A stretch of 64,000 nt of DNA from IMG/VR virus record IMGVR_UViG_3300036944_000561, positions 62,001 to 126,000 of that record; one strand, written 5' to 3'. The position numbers were made by a program, and so were the translations under genes. Below are positions 26,332 through 34,216 of this stretch, one piece after another. Source of the stretch: a virus. How positions within the stretch are numbered: position 1 is the first letter of the stretch; the number at the start of each line of letters is the position of its first letter. Under the pieces are notes generated by a model, which saw only the letters and a list, made by a program, of their open reading frames with translations, had not been told where the DNA came from and searched no databases.

Positions 26332-26928
26332 TCAATCACCGATATATTTCTGAAAATATTCTTCAATTTTCTTATTGAAAATATATTCTACTCTTTTTTC
26401 TGTCACAGGTATAGGAGATTTTCTATTCAATTCTGAAACGAAAAGATATTCTTTGAATTGCGCTCTCAAGACGGCTCTCCTATTCATCAACATCTTACCT
26501 AAATTGTTCGAACCAACATCATTACAAACTCCCCAGAAACTATCTCCCCAATGATTTCCTTCTATTAGTTCAGAATCATTGGTAGCCAAAAGCATCTTTC
26601 CTGCATCTGTGTAAATTTGAAATTTCTTTTTCAATAATAGATACATTGTTCGGATTCTATCGAAATCTTGATCAATTTCATCCTTGTATTGGTTGGCTAT
26701 CTTTTTACATGCACCCGGATTATCCTTGTTTTCATATATTTTGCTTGCAATTTCTGCGTTAACATAAAAGAATTTCATATATTGATATGCGGATTCTGTA
26801 TTAGGAAATGTGAGAACAGCGATATCTCCTGATAGATTTTCAGGATCCAAACAAATCCCTCCCATACAAGGAAAGAAATTGCTGAGGAAGCGGTATTTTC
26901 CACTGAAGGAATTGATGACGGATGGCAT
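26332..26928 (-). CDS. NADAR (YbiA/DUF1768) domain protein
   Basis: A 198-residue protein with NADAR hallmarks: FSGKYRFLSNFFP at the start, FPNTESAYQYMKF (the family Glu), then NHWGDSFWGVC and NNLGKMLMNRRAVL. Known NADAR proteins cleave ADP-ribose glycosidic bonds, including ADP-ribose on guanine in DNA, and some serve as antitoxins to DarT-like toxins. Here it sits between an ART-like gene and a PLP enzyme. A counter-defence or NAD-metabolism role is inferred. Confidence 0.75.
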   Translation of the reverse strand: MPSVINSFSGKYRFLSNFFPCMGGICLDPENLSGDIAVLTFPNTESAYQYMKFFYVNAEIASKIYENKDNPGACKKIANQYKDEIDQDFDRIRTMYLLLKKKFQIYTDAGKMLLATNDSELIEGNHWGDSFWGVCNDVGSNNLGKMLMNRRAVLRAQFKEYLFVSELNRKSPIPVTEKRVEYIFNKKIEEYFQKYIGD

Positions 26929-26973
26929 ATTGAGTACTCTTTCGTAGATGACATCCGTCTAGTATAGCGGGAA

Positions 26974-27822
26974 TTATTTCGATTTTAACTTTGAATCCCA
27001 AGATTTTTCAACATCAAAATTAGATTTTTCACGGCCTTCGCGAGCATGAAAATGTTTTCCAAGTTCTTCTTCGTATCCCGGCTCAAGATCATCAATATAG
27101 AATCCATACAGTTTGGCTTCATCTTTTGATTTGAATTTCAACCCATCTATGTCGTATGTACCGTCAGGCATTTCATATCCATACCCGACAATTCTCCCTA
27201 GAGAGTATAACCCAACTTTCTTTGCACCTTTGTATTTTGGAAGTTCTTCATCTTCGTGAAGACTTTCATTTTTATGTTTTGAAATTTCTATTGCGGCCAA
27301 TTGTTTCAGAGCATCTTCTTTATTGTCATGATGACCCAGGACTTTGGTCTTGTCGCTATTAGTTACATTCCAGCCACCGCCTGGTGCTTTGACAACATGT
27401 TCAGTGATATACTCATCTGGCATCTTGGTGCCGAAAAACATCCCATCTTTCATGAAAAATCGATGACGTCCCATCATCTCAAGTTTTTCAGCAGGTATGT
27501 CCATGTTGGCCATATAGAAGTGTTCGCCACTTGGGTCTTCTGGATCAGATTCAAGTTTCATCCCCTTGGTGTTGACTTTGATTACACTCATATCCTTGTG
27601 AGGCCATCCAAAATGATTTGGGAATGGATCCGGGATATTGCTGAGAGAGTTTGTCAGATAAATTTTCCCTTGTGTTTGTGACCCAGAGGTTGAACGGGTA
27701 GATCCGCGCATAAGACCGTTCTCCATGATCTTCTGGACTCGTTCTGTGGGTGTGATATGGAACATGAAGTTTGATTTCGGTGGAAATGAAACTCTGTTCA
27801 AGAAGCTGTCTGAAAATTTCAT
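26974..27822 (-). CDS. ADP-ribosyltransferase-like protein (tentative)
   Basis: Start MKFSDSFLNRV at 27822 is chosen for GAGGTG eight bases upstream. 282 residues. MFHITPTERVQKIMENGLMRG and, ~20 residues on, KIYLTNSLSN look like the H-x-T and following beta-strand of KptA/DarT-type ART folds. The remainder has YGYEMPDGTYDIDG and a basic tail. Enzymatic activity cannot be assured. A late-type TTTAAATA box precedes it, and NADAR follows. Confidence 0.45.
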   Translation of the reverse strand: MKFSDSFLNRVSFPPKSNFMFHITPTERVQKIMENGLMRGSTRSTSGSQTQGKIYLTNSLSNIPDPFPNHFGWPHKDMSVIKVNTKGMKLESDPEDPSGEHFYMANMDIPAEKLEMMGRHRFFMKDGMFFGTKMPDEYITEHVVKAPGGGWNVTNSDKTKVLGHHDNKEDALKQLAAIEISKHKNESLHEDEELPKYKGAKKVGLYSLGRIVGYGYEMPDGTYDIDGLKFKSKDEAKLYGFYIDDLEPGYEEELGKHFHAREGREKSNFDVEKSWDSKLKSK

Positions 27823-27853
27823 GAAGAGGCACCTCATTTATATGCTATGCCTC

Positions 27854-27861
27854 TATTTAAA
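27854..27861 (-). promoter_or_regulatory. Late-type promoter box TTTAAATA
   Basis: Minus-strand box 32 bases before the ART-like start, in the gap after the 27871 gene. Confidence 0.5.
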
Positions 27862-27870
27862 CGGAAGGGA

Positions 27871-28647
27871 TTATTCGGTAAATAGATCTTCAAATCGTTG
27901 AACTATTTTATCAACAGCTCTTTCGGATTGTCGATATACTGTCAACATTTCACGATTATCGAAGTTTTTACGAAGAATATCAATCACCGACAATTTTGTT
28001 AGGAACCCCCGGCCATACTTAGGATTTTCTATTACAACATCAAACATCGACTCGCAATAATGAACAACCCATTGTTCAGATTCGGTGTTATCTCGACTGG
28101 CCGACAATTTCTGATACAAATTGAACAACGAATGATCATGAAAAACTTCGGCTTTGTGTCTTGAAGACGTTTCTGACAACGAATCAAGAACATAATCAGG
28201 AATATCCTTCTGATATCTTTCAACCGCTCCATAAGAAAGTTTGATCACATATGGGGTGAAATCAGAACAAACTACCGCCACCGGGCAATCTACAAATACA
28301 CAACCATTGATTCTATTCTGAGGATATTGACCAAAAGTTAGAATTCCAAATTCTGGTTTCAATTCACCAGGGATTCTAATTTCTTCAACCTGTCTGTTTG
28401 AATTTTCCGGAATAGTGTACTCATCGCAAACAATAGTGTACACTCCCCGTTGTTCGTTGATGAGGATTTTATGATCATACCTTAACATGTATGGGGCTGG
28501 CCGATATCCGAGTGTTTCTAGGAGGAGTTCTTCTTCCGTGGTGGAAATTATCGCTGATTCTAACATTGAATATCGCAATCCATCGGTTTGAAAATCTTCA
28601 GGAGTACGATAATACACTTTTTCACGTTGATCTATCAAAATTTTCAT
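27871..28647 (-). CDS. Hypothetical protein
   Basis: A 258-residue soluble protein starting MKILIDQREKVYYRTPED after AAGGAAACAAA. I see no catalytic motif. Its ATGA start overlaps the stop of the small membrane protein gene upstream. Confidence 0.55.
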   Translation of the reverse strand: MKILIDQREKVYYRTPEDFQTDGLRYSMLESAIISTTEEELLLETLGYRPAPYMLRYDHKILINEQRGVYTIVCDEYTIPENSNRQVEEIRIPGELKPEFGILTFGQYPQNRINGCVFVDCPVAVVCSDFTPYVIKLSYGAVERYQKDIPDYVLDSLSETSSRHKAEVFHDHSLFNLYQKLSASRDNTESEQWVVHYCESMFDVVIENPKYGRGFLTKLSVIDILRKNFDNREMLTVYRQSERAVDKIVQRFEDLFTE

Positions 28648-28865
28648 TTTGTTTCCTTATAACAGGTGTTTTTGAATTGGTCATATTCCAATGATGTCAG
28701 ATTACATTCATGAATTGATATAGCAGTTTTGATTGACGCTAGAAAGATTGATAATACAATCCAACCTAAGAACCAAAATATCATCTCTTTCTTGGTATCA
28801 ACGTTCAGAACAAACCACAAAGCTATTGGGGCAAGAAATCCAGAAAACAATAACAAATAAAACAT
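28644..28865 (-). CDS. Small membrane protein
   Basis: 73 residues with two hydrophobic segments (residues 1-20 and ~28-48) joined by a short charged loop, then a soluble tail. GGGAGAAATAGA precedes the ATG. Probably an inner-membrane protein; no family recognised. Confidence 0.55.
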   Translation of the reverse strand: MFYLLLFSGFLAPIALWFVLNVDTKKEMIFWFLGWIVLSIFLASIKTAISIHECNLTSLEYDQFKNTCYKETK

Positions 28866-28866
28866 T

Positions 28867-29079
28867 CTATTTCTCCCATTCTAATTGTTCGATCTTTTTC
28901 TTTACATTTTCCAAGATATTCAATTTGGTTTCTTTCCTGGTTTCATCCCTAATCCATTCACACATCCGAAGTATTTCGTTCCCTTGTTTGACGTTCTTTT
29001 CGACGATTGATTTGACCTTCCCATTGACTTCTATTTCAATCAATCCTGTTATGGCGTTGTATGAGTTCAAGCGAGCCAT
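28867..29079 (-). CDS. Hypothetical coiled-coil protein
   Basis: Start MARLNSYNAITG at 29079 is supported by GGGAGATCGTG. 70 residues, mainly helical and charged, ending IEQLEWEK. The start codon overlaps the upstream stop (TGATG). Confidence 0.5.
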   Translation of the reverse strand: MARLNSYNAITGLIEIEVNGKVKSIVEKNVKQGNEILRMCEWIRDETRKETKLNILENVKKKIEQLEWEK

Positions 29080-29393
29080 CACGATCTCCCATAATTTTCT
29101 GGTGACACCCAGCGACCTTGTGAATCTTTCAACAAACATTTCTGAGAAGTTGCATCGTATCTTGATTCAACTTCGTGAGCATGACCTTGAATTTTACAAT
29201 GACCGAATCGGACACCATGATATATACTACTCAGAGGTATCGAACACAAAAGAATAATGAATATTCTGTATGTGTTGGCTTTCCATAAGGGGATTTTCCC
29301 GCTTGGGAGACTAAACACAATAACCGAGAATATTATGACAGAACCAATGAAAGACAACATAGAAGAAAACTCCAGCAAATGAATTTTTGTCAT
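29079..29393 (-). CDS. Small membrane protein
   Basis: 104 residues with two transmembrane segments (~13-31 and ~42-58) and a soluble C-terminal half containing two Cys. It is coupled by TGATG to the next gene. Unrecognised; likely inner membrane. Confidence 0.5.
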   Translation of the reverse strand: MTKIHLLEFSSMLSFIGSVIIFSVIVFSLPSGKIPLWKANTYRIFIILLCSIPLSSIYHGVRFGHCKIQGHAHEVESRYDATSQKCLLKDSQGRWVSPENYGRS

Positions 29394-29426
29394 TATACTG
29401 GAGTTATTTTCAATTGAGTTTAATTT

Positions 29427-29666
29427 CTAATTGAAGAAATGAATGCTGATGATCGCGTCTTTGTAGTCTCTAATCATTCTTTCTGAGGCTCGCTTTGCTT
29501 GAGCATCGAGGCCGGAAATGTTGTGTTGGGTTGCGGTATACTTGTCCAGGAGTTTCCCGTTTTTGTCGGCAGCTGTCACGATAACACTACACAGCTCAGC
29601 AGAAAACCAATTTCCTTCAGCAGTCAGTGTTGGTTTCACGGTACGTTTCAATTCGTTGTAAGTCAT
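29427..29666 (-). CDS. Hypothetical early protein
   Basis: 79 residues, MTYNELKRTVKPTLTAEG, with AGAGGATACG upstream. It is directly behind a strong early-type promoter. No domain recognised; the C-terminus has a helical segment (AKRASERMIRDYKDA). Confidence 0.55.
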   Translation of the reverse strand: MTYNELKRTVKPTLTAEGNWFSAELCSVIVTAADKNGKLLDKYTATQHNISGLDAQAKRASERMIRDYKDAIISIHFFN

Positions 29667-29711
29667 TTTCGTATCCTCTTAGGGTCAGGCGATGTTGCCT
29701 CATTGGAAACC

Positions 29712-29739
29712 ATTATACGCTTTTGAAAGTTCAAGTAAA
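29712..29739 (-). promoter_or_regulatory. Early promoter (TTTACT-16-TATAAT)
   Basis: TTTACT (29739-29734), exactly 16 bases, TATAATGG. One of five near-identical copies in the window. It drives the 29666 gene and overlaps the end of the 29731 gene. Confidence 0.8.
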
Positions 29740-29958
29740 GCCTTTTTGAAAAATAATTTTCAAAATTTCTTTAGACGATACAAGGGTACATTTCGAACGA
29801 ATTTCTTTGATTCGGTTCTTTGGAATATCGTAATGGGAATGTGAACAAGAATGGAACCAACATCGTTTGATATTCAATTGATCCGCCATCTTGTGAAGGT
29901 TCTCTATTGAGTACGGAACACATACAAGATGGCGTTTGTTATCGCAGTAAAATTTCAT
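29731..29958 (-). CDS. DUF4031 family protein
   Basis: 75 residues. RHLVCVPYSIENLHKMADQL and, later, CWFHSCSHSHYDIPKNR match the DUF4031 pattern (an L-H-x-x-A helix, then W-F, then H-Y-D-I-P). These small proteins are common in phages and of unknown function. ATGA overlaps the upstream stop. Confidence 0.7.
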   Translation of the reverse strand: MKFYCDNKRHLVCVPYSIENLHKMADQLNIKRCWFHSCSHSHYDIPKNRIKEIRSKCTLVSSKEILKIIFQKGFT

Positions 29959-30215
29959 TGAGAAAGTTTGTAGTATTCAACCGGGGAGAACCATTTTGAT
30001 TTTTCTTTGTAGAAGAAACCATAGCAGAAGAACACGTTTAAAGATTGAGCGAGAACGAAGAAATCTGGGGCAGAATCTTCTTTGTCTAAGATATTGACCG
30101 GGAATGCCGTATAACCATCACCATTGTCGTCAAGATAACACCCGAAATATTCTGTCCTGAAAGTTGGTATGAAATCCAAAACGACCAGGAATAACCATTT
30201 CAATATTTTCATCAT
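29955..30215 (-). CDS. Hypothetical protein
   Basis: 86 residues beginning MMKILKWLFLVVLDFIPTF after AAAAGGAATATAG. The N-terminus is hydrophobic enough to insert in a membrane. The rest is soluble (YFGCYLDDNGDGYTAFP). No family recognised. Confidence 0.5.
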   Translation of the reverse strand: MMKILKWLFLVVLDFIPTFRTEYFGCYLDDNGDGYTAFPVNILDKEDSAPDFFVLAQSLNVFFCYGFFYKEKSKWFSPVEYYKLSQ

Positions 30216-30246
30216 CTATATTCCTTTTGAGAGGTTGAAAATATTT

Positions 30247-30272
30247 AGCAGTTTCCTGTTACAGAAACCGCT
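30247..30272 (-). terminator. Probable terminator after the 30283 gene
   Basis: AGCGGTTTC and GAAACTGCT form a nine-pair stem (one G-U) with an eight-base loop, followed by AAATATTTTC. The T-run is weak. Confidence 0.4.
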
Positions 30273-30282
30273 CTGTTGGTTA

Positions 30283-30897
30283 CTACTTTTCTAACAATTT
30301 TGCTAGGTGATAACCTTCAAGCTCCCACAGTTTATCACGAGAAGAAGCTGAACATTTCTTGATGGCTTCTCTTGCGCCGATTTCTGGATTGAAATTTTTA
30401 GGATCAGCACATGATGTAAATTCATTCGTGAGAGTGAACATCTTTTCACCAATCTTCAGCATTCCTGTTGCAACAATGGTCTGTGTTCCTTCAATTTGGT
30501 ATGTTACGAAACTGGTCTGACGCATCAACTCATCAATTTTCGAAACATCAACTTTCGGGTATACTGAGCCAGATTGTTCCAATTCTTGTTGAACTTTATG
30601 TTCATGTTGTTCTTTCAGAAAATCAAGATACTCTATTGGATCGTCGAAATAATTTCCATCTTCAAGTTCTATCCACCAATCACACCATAGTCCGTCTTCA
30701 TCGAGAATTTGTAGACAATTCATATTGCAATAGTCTGGTTTGATGTTATGATTCAGCTGAAATAGGTCATAATTAGCAAGAACATCCATAATATGAACGC
30801 CTTGCTCGACACTTTCAACCGGAACCGTAAACGCTTCCATCGGTACTTGCGGAATGTGAAAAACTCGTAATTGTGGTTTCATTTCATCTTGTTCCAT
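30283..30897 (-). CDS. Two-domain phage protein with gp49_66-like C-terminus
   Basis: 204 residues; the internal start MKPQLRVFHIP (six codons in) is also plausible. N-terminal RVFHIPQVPMEAF plus YDLFQLNHNIKPDY is a widespread phage domain sometimes labelled superinfection exclusion. The C-terminal ~80 residues (MLKIGEKMFTLTNEFT, PKNFNPEIGAREAIKKC, LWELEGYHLAKLL) are the Phage_gp49_66 family. The two usually occur as separate proteins, so this may be a fusion. Overlaps denV by 14 bases. Confidence 0.6.
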   Translation of the reverse strand: MEQDEMKPQLRVFHIPQVPMEAFTVPVESVEQGVHIMDVLANYDLFQLNHNIKPDYCNMNCLQILDEDGLWCDWWIELEDGNYFDDPIEYLDFLKEQHEHKVQQELEQSGSVYPKVDVSKIDELMRQTSFVTYQIEGTQTIVATGMLKIGEKMFTLTNEFTSCADPKNFNPEIGAREAIKKCSASSRDKLWELEGYHLAKLLEK

Positions 30898-31273
30898 TAT
30901 CTTTCATTCGTTGGATGTTGAGGGCTATTGCTTCCTGGGTTGGATAATACTCACCAAACCACTCAGAAGGGATCTCAGCCTTTGCTGATTGTATTGCTGT
31001 CACCATCATACCCTCATTAGGAGAATATCCCCTACGGATCATTTCAGAGTATAAGGAATCTATTCGATCGATGATATACTGTAATCGAGTATAGAAAAAT
31101 GTCACATGACCAGACCCCAACGTATATTTTTCCGGGGATAATACATCGGCAGGGGTATGCCCTTTTCTTACCCGGTCTTTCACATATCCAAAAACTCGCC
31201 AAATCTCTTTCCATTCTCCGGCAAGTTCTGGTTGGGTCATTTCTGATACAGGAACAACGTTGATGCGTGTCAA
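30884..31273 (-). CDS. denV: Pyrimidine-dimer DNA glycosylase (endonuclease V)
   Basis: 129 residues; T4 DenV has 138. Removal of Met leaves Thr2 as the N-terminal nucleophile in T4, so the start must directly precede TRIN. That codon is TTG at 31273, with GAGGA eight bases upstream; an in-frame ATG 15 bases earlier would bury the catalytic Thr. Glu23 of T4 is conserved at the same position. The block LGSGHVTFFYTRLQYI matches LGAGHVTFFYDKLEFL. It repairs UV cyclobutane dimers. The ribosome-binding site lies in a hairpin. Confidence 0.9.
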   Translation of the reverse strand: MTRINVVPVSEMTQPELAGEWKEIWRVFGYVKDRVRKGHTPADVLSPEKYTLGSGHVTFFYTRLQYIIDRIDSLYSEMIRRGYSPNEGMMVTAIQSAKAEIPSEWFGEYYPTQEAIALNIQRMKDNGTR

Positions 31274-31280
31274 TTGAAAT

Positions 31281-31310
31281 ATCCTCATAACGGTAATGTG
31301 TTATGAGGAT
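31281..31310 (-). promoter_or_regulatory. Hairpin masking the denV Shine-Dalgarno
   Basis: Eleven perfect pairs (ATCCTCATAAC with GTTATGAGGAT) around an eight-base loop. The GAGGAT arm holds the ribosome-binding site of the TTG start. Translation may depend on opening the stem. Confidence 0.65.
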
Positions 31311-31643
31311 ACTAGGATAGATGATAGAAGTAAAGTGAAAGGTTGCCGGGCTTTGCACCCGACTCGCTGGCTTGAGGGCGGTGAGAGACGCCACCTCATC
31401 TAGTATTATAAGACCCGTACATCAGAGTGTAGGTCAGCCCCTTGCGGGCAAAGCGTGTTTCATAGCTCAACTAGATTTTGCTCCACACACTCCGTTTTGT
31501 CATAACCAGACTTATTGAACAGAAGTCTTGACCACATTGGAATTCGGGCTTCTATTCTCACCCTTGTTTTAGACCAGACAAGTGTCGACTCAGTACAAGG
31601 GAACGATTCTATTATAGCGGATGATTCTTCAACATCTTACAAT
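31311..31643 (-). other. 333-base non-coding gap
   Basis: No gene seen on either strand beyond short frames. There are several GC-rich dyads and a TATAAT (near 31403) without a clear -35. A TATAAT near 31615 could be a weak promoter. It may encode a structured RNA, but I recognise none. Confidence 0.4.
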
Positions 31644-32051
31644 TTAATTAAGATGATACCCGGCCAAATATTGTTCTCTGGTGATGATACAGGGACAATC
31701 ATCTTTCATGCGAGCTTCAACTTTCTTTTCAATCAAATTTTCTTTGGTCTCTCCCTCTTCTAGATATCCGTCTGAAGCCATTTGGTCATAGAATCTATCC
31801 ACCCATGCTGTGCATGATTCCACTGCAACCTTTTCGAAAACTTGAACAAACACCATTGTTGTATCATCAGGAATGGTGTCATGCGTCTTTTCTTTATTCC
31901 ATGGTCCGATATGACACATATCCCCATCACATTTGGTGCATCCAATAATGAACGGAGTCACCCCGTCTCGTGAATTCCAAACCATTTCACTGTGACCACA
32001 TTCTTGACAAACATATTTCATATTACAAAAAGCTTCAGCATGTTGGTGCAT
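31644..32051 (-). CDS. Zinc-ribbon protein
   Basis: 135 residues; AGGAAC precedes the ATG at 32051. The start MKYVCQECGHSE, 11 residues on, is less well supported. CQEC and CTKC, about 25 residues apart, form a zinc ribbon at the N-terminus. The rest is acidic and helical (EGETKENLIEKKVEARMKDD). Function unknown; perhaps nucleic-acid binding. Confidence 0.6.
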   Translation of the reverse strand: MHQHAEAFCNMKYVCQECGHSEMVWNSRDGVTPFIIGCTKCDGDMCHIGPWNKEKTHDTIPDDTTMVFVQVFEKVAVESCTAWVDRFYDQMASDGYLEEGETKENLIEKKVEARMKDDCPCIITREQYLAGYHLN

Positions 32052-32062
32052 AATAACGGTTC

Positions 32063-32374
32063 CTATTCTTTTATTGAAATTCTTGGCATGAATGACAAAT
32101 CAAAGAAACAGTCCCCCATCAGCGACATACCATATCGAATTCTTCCATGTTCAGCAATATCTTGTTCTCCGGCCTTTGTCATTGCAAAGGTTTCAAGAAG
32201 TTTGTTGATCAAGTCGTCTGGTTCCCCAGCATCTTTCACCCAAGGAATAAAAATGATGTCAAAGTCCCGAGACATGCTTCCGTGTATAGCGGCAGCGTAG
32301 CCAAACGATCTAGCAATCTCGGCAATTTGGGGATATATTGCACAGTAGTATGGAGCAAGGGTAGCGGGTTTCAT
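32063..32374 (-). CDS. Nucleotidyltransferase-like protein
   Basis: 103 residues. The segment AAIHGSMSRDFDIIFIPWV is the G-S-x-x-R-D-x-D pattern of a nucleotidyltransferase fold; many phages carry this small form. It may be inactive. ATGA overlap with the MazG-like gene upstream. Confidence 0.6.
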   Translation of the reverse strand: MKPATLAPYYCAIYPQIAEIARSFGYAAAIHGSMSRDFDIIFIPWVKDAGEPDDLINKLLETFAMTKAGEQDIAEHGRIRYGMSLMGDCFFDLSFMPRISIKE

Positions 32375-32931
32375 TCGGCATTCCTCATATAATCATCATA
32401 TTCTTGCTTTGTGACGATATACCACCATCCGTCTCCAACAATCATTTGACTCATAGCACAAGGATCAATCCACTTTCCACACTGTAACATCACCGGGACG
32501 AATTCTTCACAATCTGATATTCCCTTCCAATTCGGAGATCTAACAGCGACACCATCAACTGATTTCCCTTCATTGAGCCTAGGCCAGTTATAACCAAAAT
32601 GTTTTAGAACTTTCTCTACATAAATGAAATCAATCGGAGGACGATTAAAGTGTAACCACTTTTCAACATCAACCAATTTCTTGAGCCTATTTGATTTCAA
32701 TCTTGTTTTATCAATATCTTTGGAAGAAATCATCAATTCGATAGCGGCGGTCACATCACCCAATTCTTTCTCAAGAAGAGTTCTATTCGAAATATCCGGT
32801 GAATCTGGATGATACGATTCGTAACCATGTCTGAGAATCTTACCACAAATTTGAATTACTTCGCCGCATTCCTCTAGCAATAATGCAATTCTTTCATTTT
32901 CTGCCTGGGTTAACCTTACAATTTTTGCCAT
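32371..32931 (-). CDS. MazG-like pyrophosphohydrolase fusion
   Basis: 186 residues. The N-terminal ~70 residues (LLEECGEVIQICGKILRHG, then LLEKELGDVTAAIELM) show the E-E-x-x-E ... E-x-x-D layout of MazG-type NTP pyrophosphohydrolases. The C-terminal ~90 residues are a separate unrecognised domain containing two Cys and MIVGDGWWYIVTKQEYD. GGAGAACACC precedes the ATG. Confidence 0.65.
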   Translation of the reverse strand: MAKIVRLTQAENERIALLLEECGEVIQICGKILRHGYESYHPDSPDISNRTLLEKELGDVTAAIELMISSKDIDKTRLKSNRLKKLVDVEKWLHFNRPPIDFIYVEKVLKHFGYNWPRLNEGKSVDGVAVRSPNWKGISDCEEFVPVMLQCGKWIDPCAMSQMIVGDGWWYIVTKQEYDDYMRNAE

Positions 32932-32945
32932 GGTGTTCTCCTATG

Positions 32946-33134
32946 CTATAATTGTAGAATATTCGAATAATGTTTTCGTGTTTCTTCTGTTAGTGAAGTA
33001 ACAATTTTCTTCTTGACTTGAACTAACATCTTTTCTTCAATATGATCGATTAAATTTTTAATCATATCGATATCAAACTGATTGGTTTCTGAGTCTTTCT
33101 GCCTATTCAGAACGCGGTTCATCCTCGTTATCAA
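32946..33134 (-). CDS. Small hypothetical protein
   Basis: 62 residues, helical and basic. ATG at 33134 or the fifth codon (MNRVLNRQ, behind GAGG). It overlaps the end of the gene at 33103 by 32 bases, so one of the two starts may be later than drawn. Confidence 0.45.
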   Translation of the reverse strand: MITRMNRVLNRQKDSETNQFDIDMIKNLIDHIEEKMLVQVKKKIVTSLTEETRKHYSNILQL

Positions 33135-33303
33135 TCATTACTTCCACATCATATTTGTCAGCAAACACCGGAGTTCCATCACACCGTCTGATAATACAAT
33201 AATCGTGAGCAACAAACTCAACTCTACCACTATTTTTCGAAATTGATAATGGGGTACATGTTCCGAAAACTTCCTGGCCGATTTTTAATTCTGATAATTT
33301 CAT
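33103..33303 (-). CDS. Small hypothetical early protein
   Basis: 66 residues, MKLSELKIGQEVFG, after GAGGTAACACT. The pattern suggests a small beta-barrel (KIGQEVFGTCTPLS, HDYCIIRR). First gene behind an early promoter. Confidence 0.55.
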   Translation of the reverse strand: MKLSELKIGQEVFGTCTPLSISKNSGRVEFVAHDYCIIRRCDGTPVFADKYDVEVMIDNEDEPRSE

Positions 33304-33335
33304 AGTGTTACCTCATCGAGTTATCGTTGAGAACC

Positions 33336-33363
33336 ATTATACGGGGATTTTGTGGGAAGTAAA
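33336..33363 (-). promoter_or_regulatory. Early promoter (TTTACT-16-TATAAT)
   Basis: TTTACT (33363-33358), 16 bases, TATAATGG. Drives the 33303 gene. The sequence between here and 33430 contains a GC-rich dyad (CCGG repeats) and no gene. Confidence 0.8.
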
Positions 33364-33430
33364 GGAGAAAGGATGTCGCTGTTTTTCCGACTGGCCATCC
33401 GGTTACGGGTTCCGGAGTCTTTCGACCGAT

Positions 33431-33763
33431 TTACCGACTACGCTCTAGCGGGTGTTCTTCATTCCAGAAAGAATATATTTTCTCAGCAATAAAACCTATC
33501 AGATACGCCATGTGTTCATTGCTTGTTTCTGGTTGTAAAAGATTTCCGGTATAATCGAAAATCCTACTAGCAACATGAAATGATTCATGTGCCAATGTGT
33601 TGACATCAGTTGCATCCCTCATGAAAATATAGAATGTGCTCCCATCATGAGAAACTTGACCATGACATTCATCAACTGAAAATCCTGTATCCTTCGTATA
33701 TTCTACATCATCGAAATATACTCGAACAACACAGTCATATAGATCTATACTGAAAGATTTCAT
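33431..33763 (-). CDS. HExxH-type putative metallopeptidase
   Basis: Start MKSFSIDLYDC at 33763 after GGAAAG, ATGA-coupled to the gene upstream. 110 residues. TLAHESFHVASRI is an H-E-x-x-H zinc site, and the downstream NEHMAYLIGF gives the third-ligand Glu as in many small phage proteins of this type. Substrate unknown. Confidence 0.6.
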   Translation of the reverse strand: MKSFSIDLYDCVVRVYFDDVEYTKDTGFSVDECHGQVSHDGSTFYIFMRDATDVNTLAHESFHVASRIFDYTGNLLQPETSNEHMAYLIGFIAEKIYSFWNEEHPLERSR

Positions 33764-34188
33764 TTCAAATCTTTCCAATCAATAAAGCGATATCCATCAA
33801 CCAAGATCTGCTCACGGTCATATCTATCCGCAAGGATGAAATTGTATCTAAGATTGTGTGTATCACCATCGATGTCAACACCGATTGTCGCATCATATTT
33901 CTTCAACAATTCCGAAAGTTCTTTTTTGAAAGAACCAACATCAATGTTTCTGTCTCGTGGTAGAACATTTACGCCGGGACGAGAATTGAATTTGTTAGCG
34001 GCTATGACTTTTGCATCATGAATGGTTTTAGCTGTGTAAGATTCTTCGGATATCATTTCGAAAGACATTTTACATTGAGTGCATATAATTACATCACATT
34101 CGTGATCTTGTGGTTCCATAGAATCACACCAAACACATACACCCCCGCAACAAGGGCAAGATCCTAATGATGGAATATCTTGATTCAT
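33760..34188 (-). CDS. Lar-like (restriction alleviation) zinc-ribbon protein
   Basis: 142 residues. SCPCCGG, later CTQC, then AKVIAANKFNSRP give the Lar family pattern (C-P-x-C-G ... C ... C ... A-x-x-x-W/F-N-x-R). E. coli Lar modulates type I restriction; most phage members are untested. The C-terminal ~70 residues are an extra acidic domain. It starts 29 bases after the end of the predicted tmRNA coding piece. Confidence 0.55.
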   Translation of the reverse strand: MNQDIPSLGSCPCCGGVCVWCDSMEPQDHECDVIICTQCKMSFEMISEESYTAKTIHDAKVIAANKFNSRPGVNVLPRDRNIDVGSFKKELSELLKKYDATIGVDIDGDTHNLRYNFILADRYDREQILVDGYRFIDWKDLK

Positions 34189-34216
34189 TTTATGTTCTCA
34201 ATGATTGAATTTGGTT

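Noticed and set aside
31311-31643. Further tRNA genes in the gap before denV
   Set aside because: GC-rich dyads are present but no T-arm with TTC-x-A and no acceptor pairing could be found.
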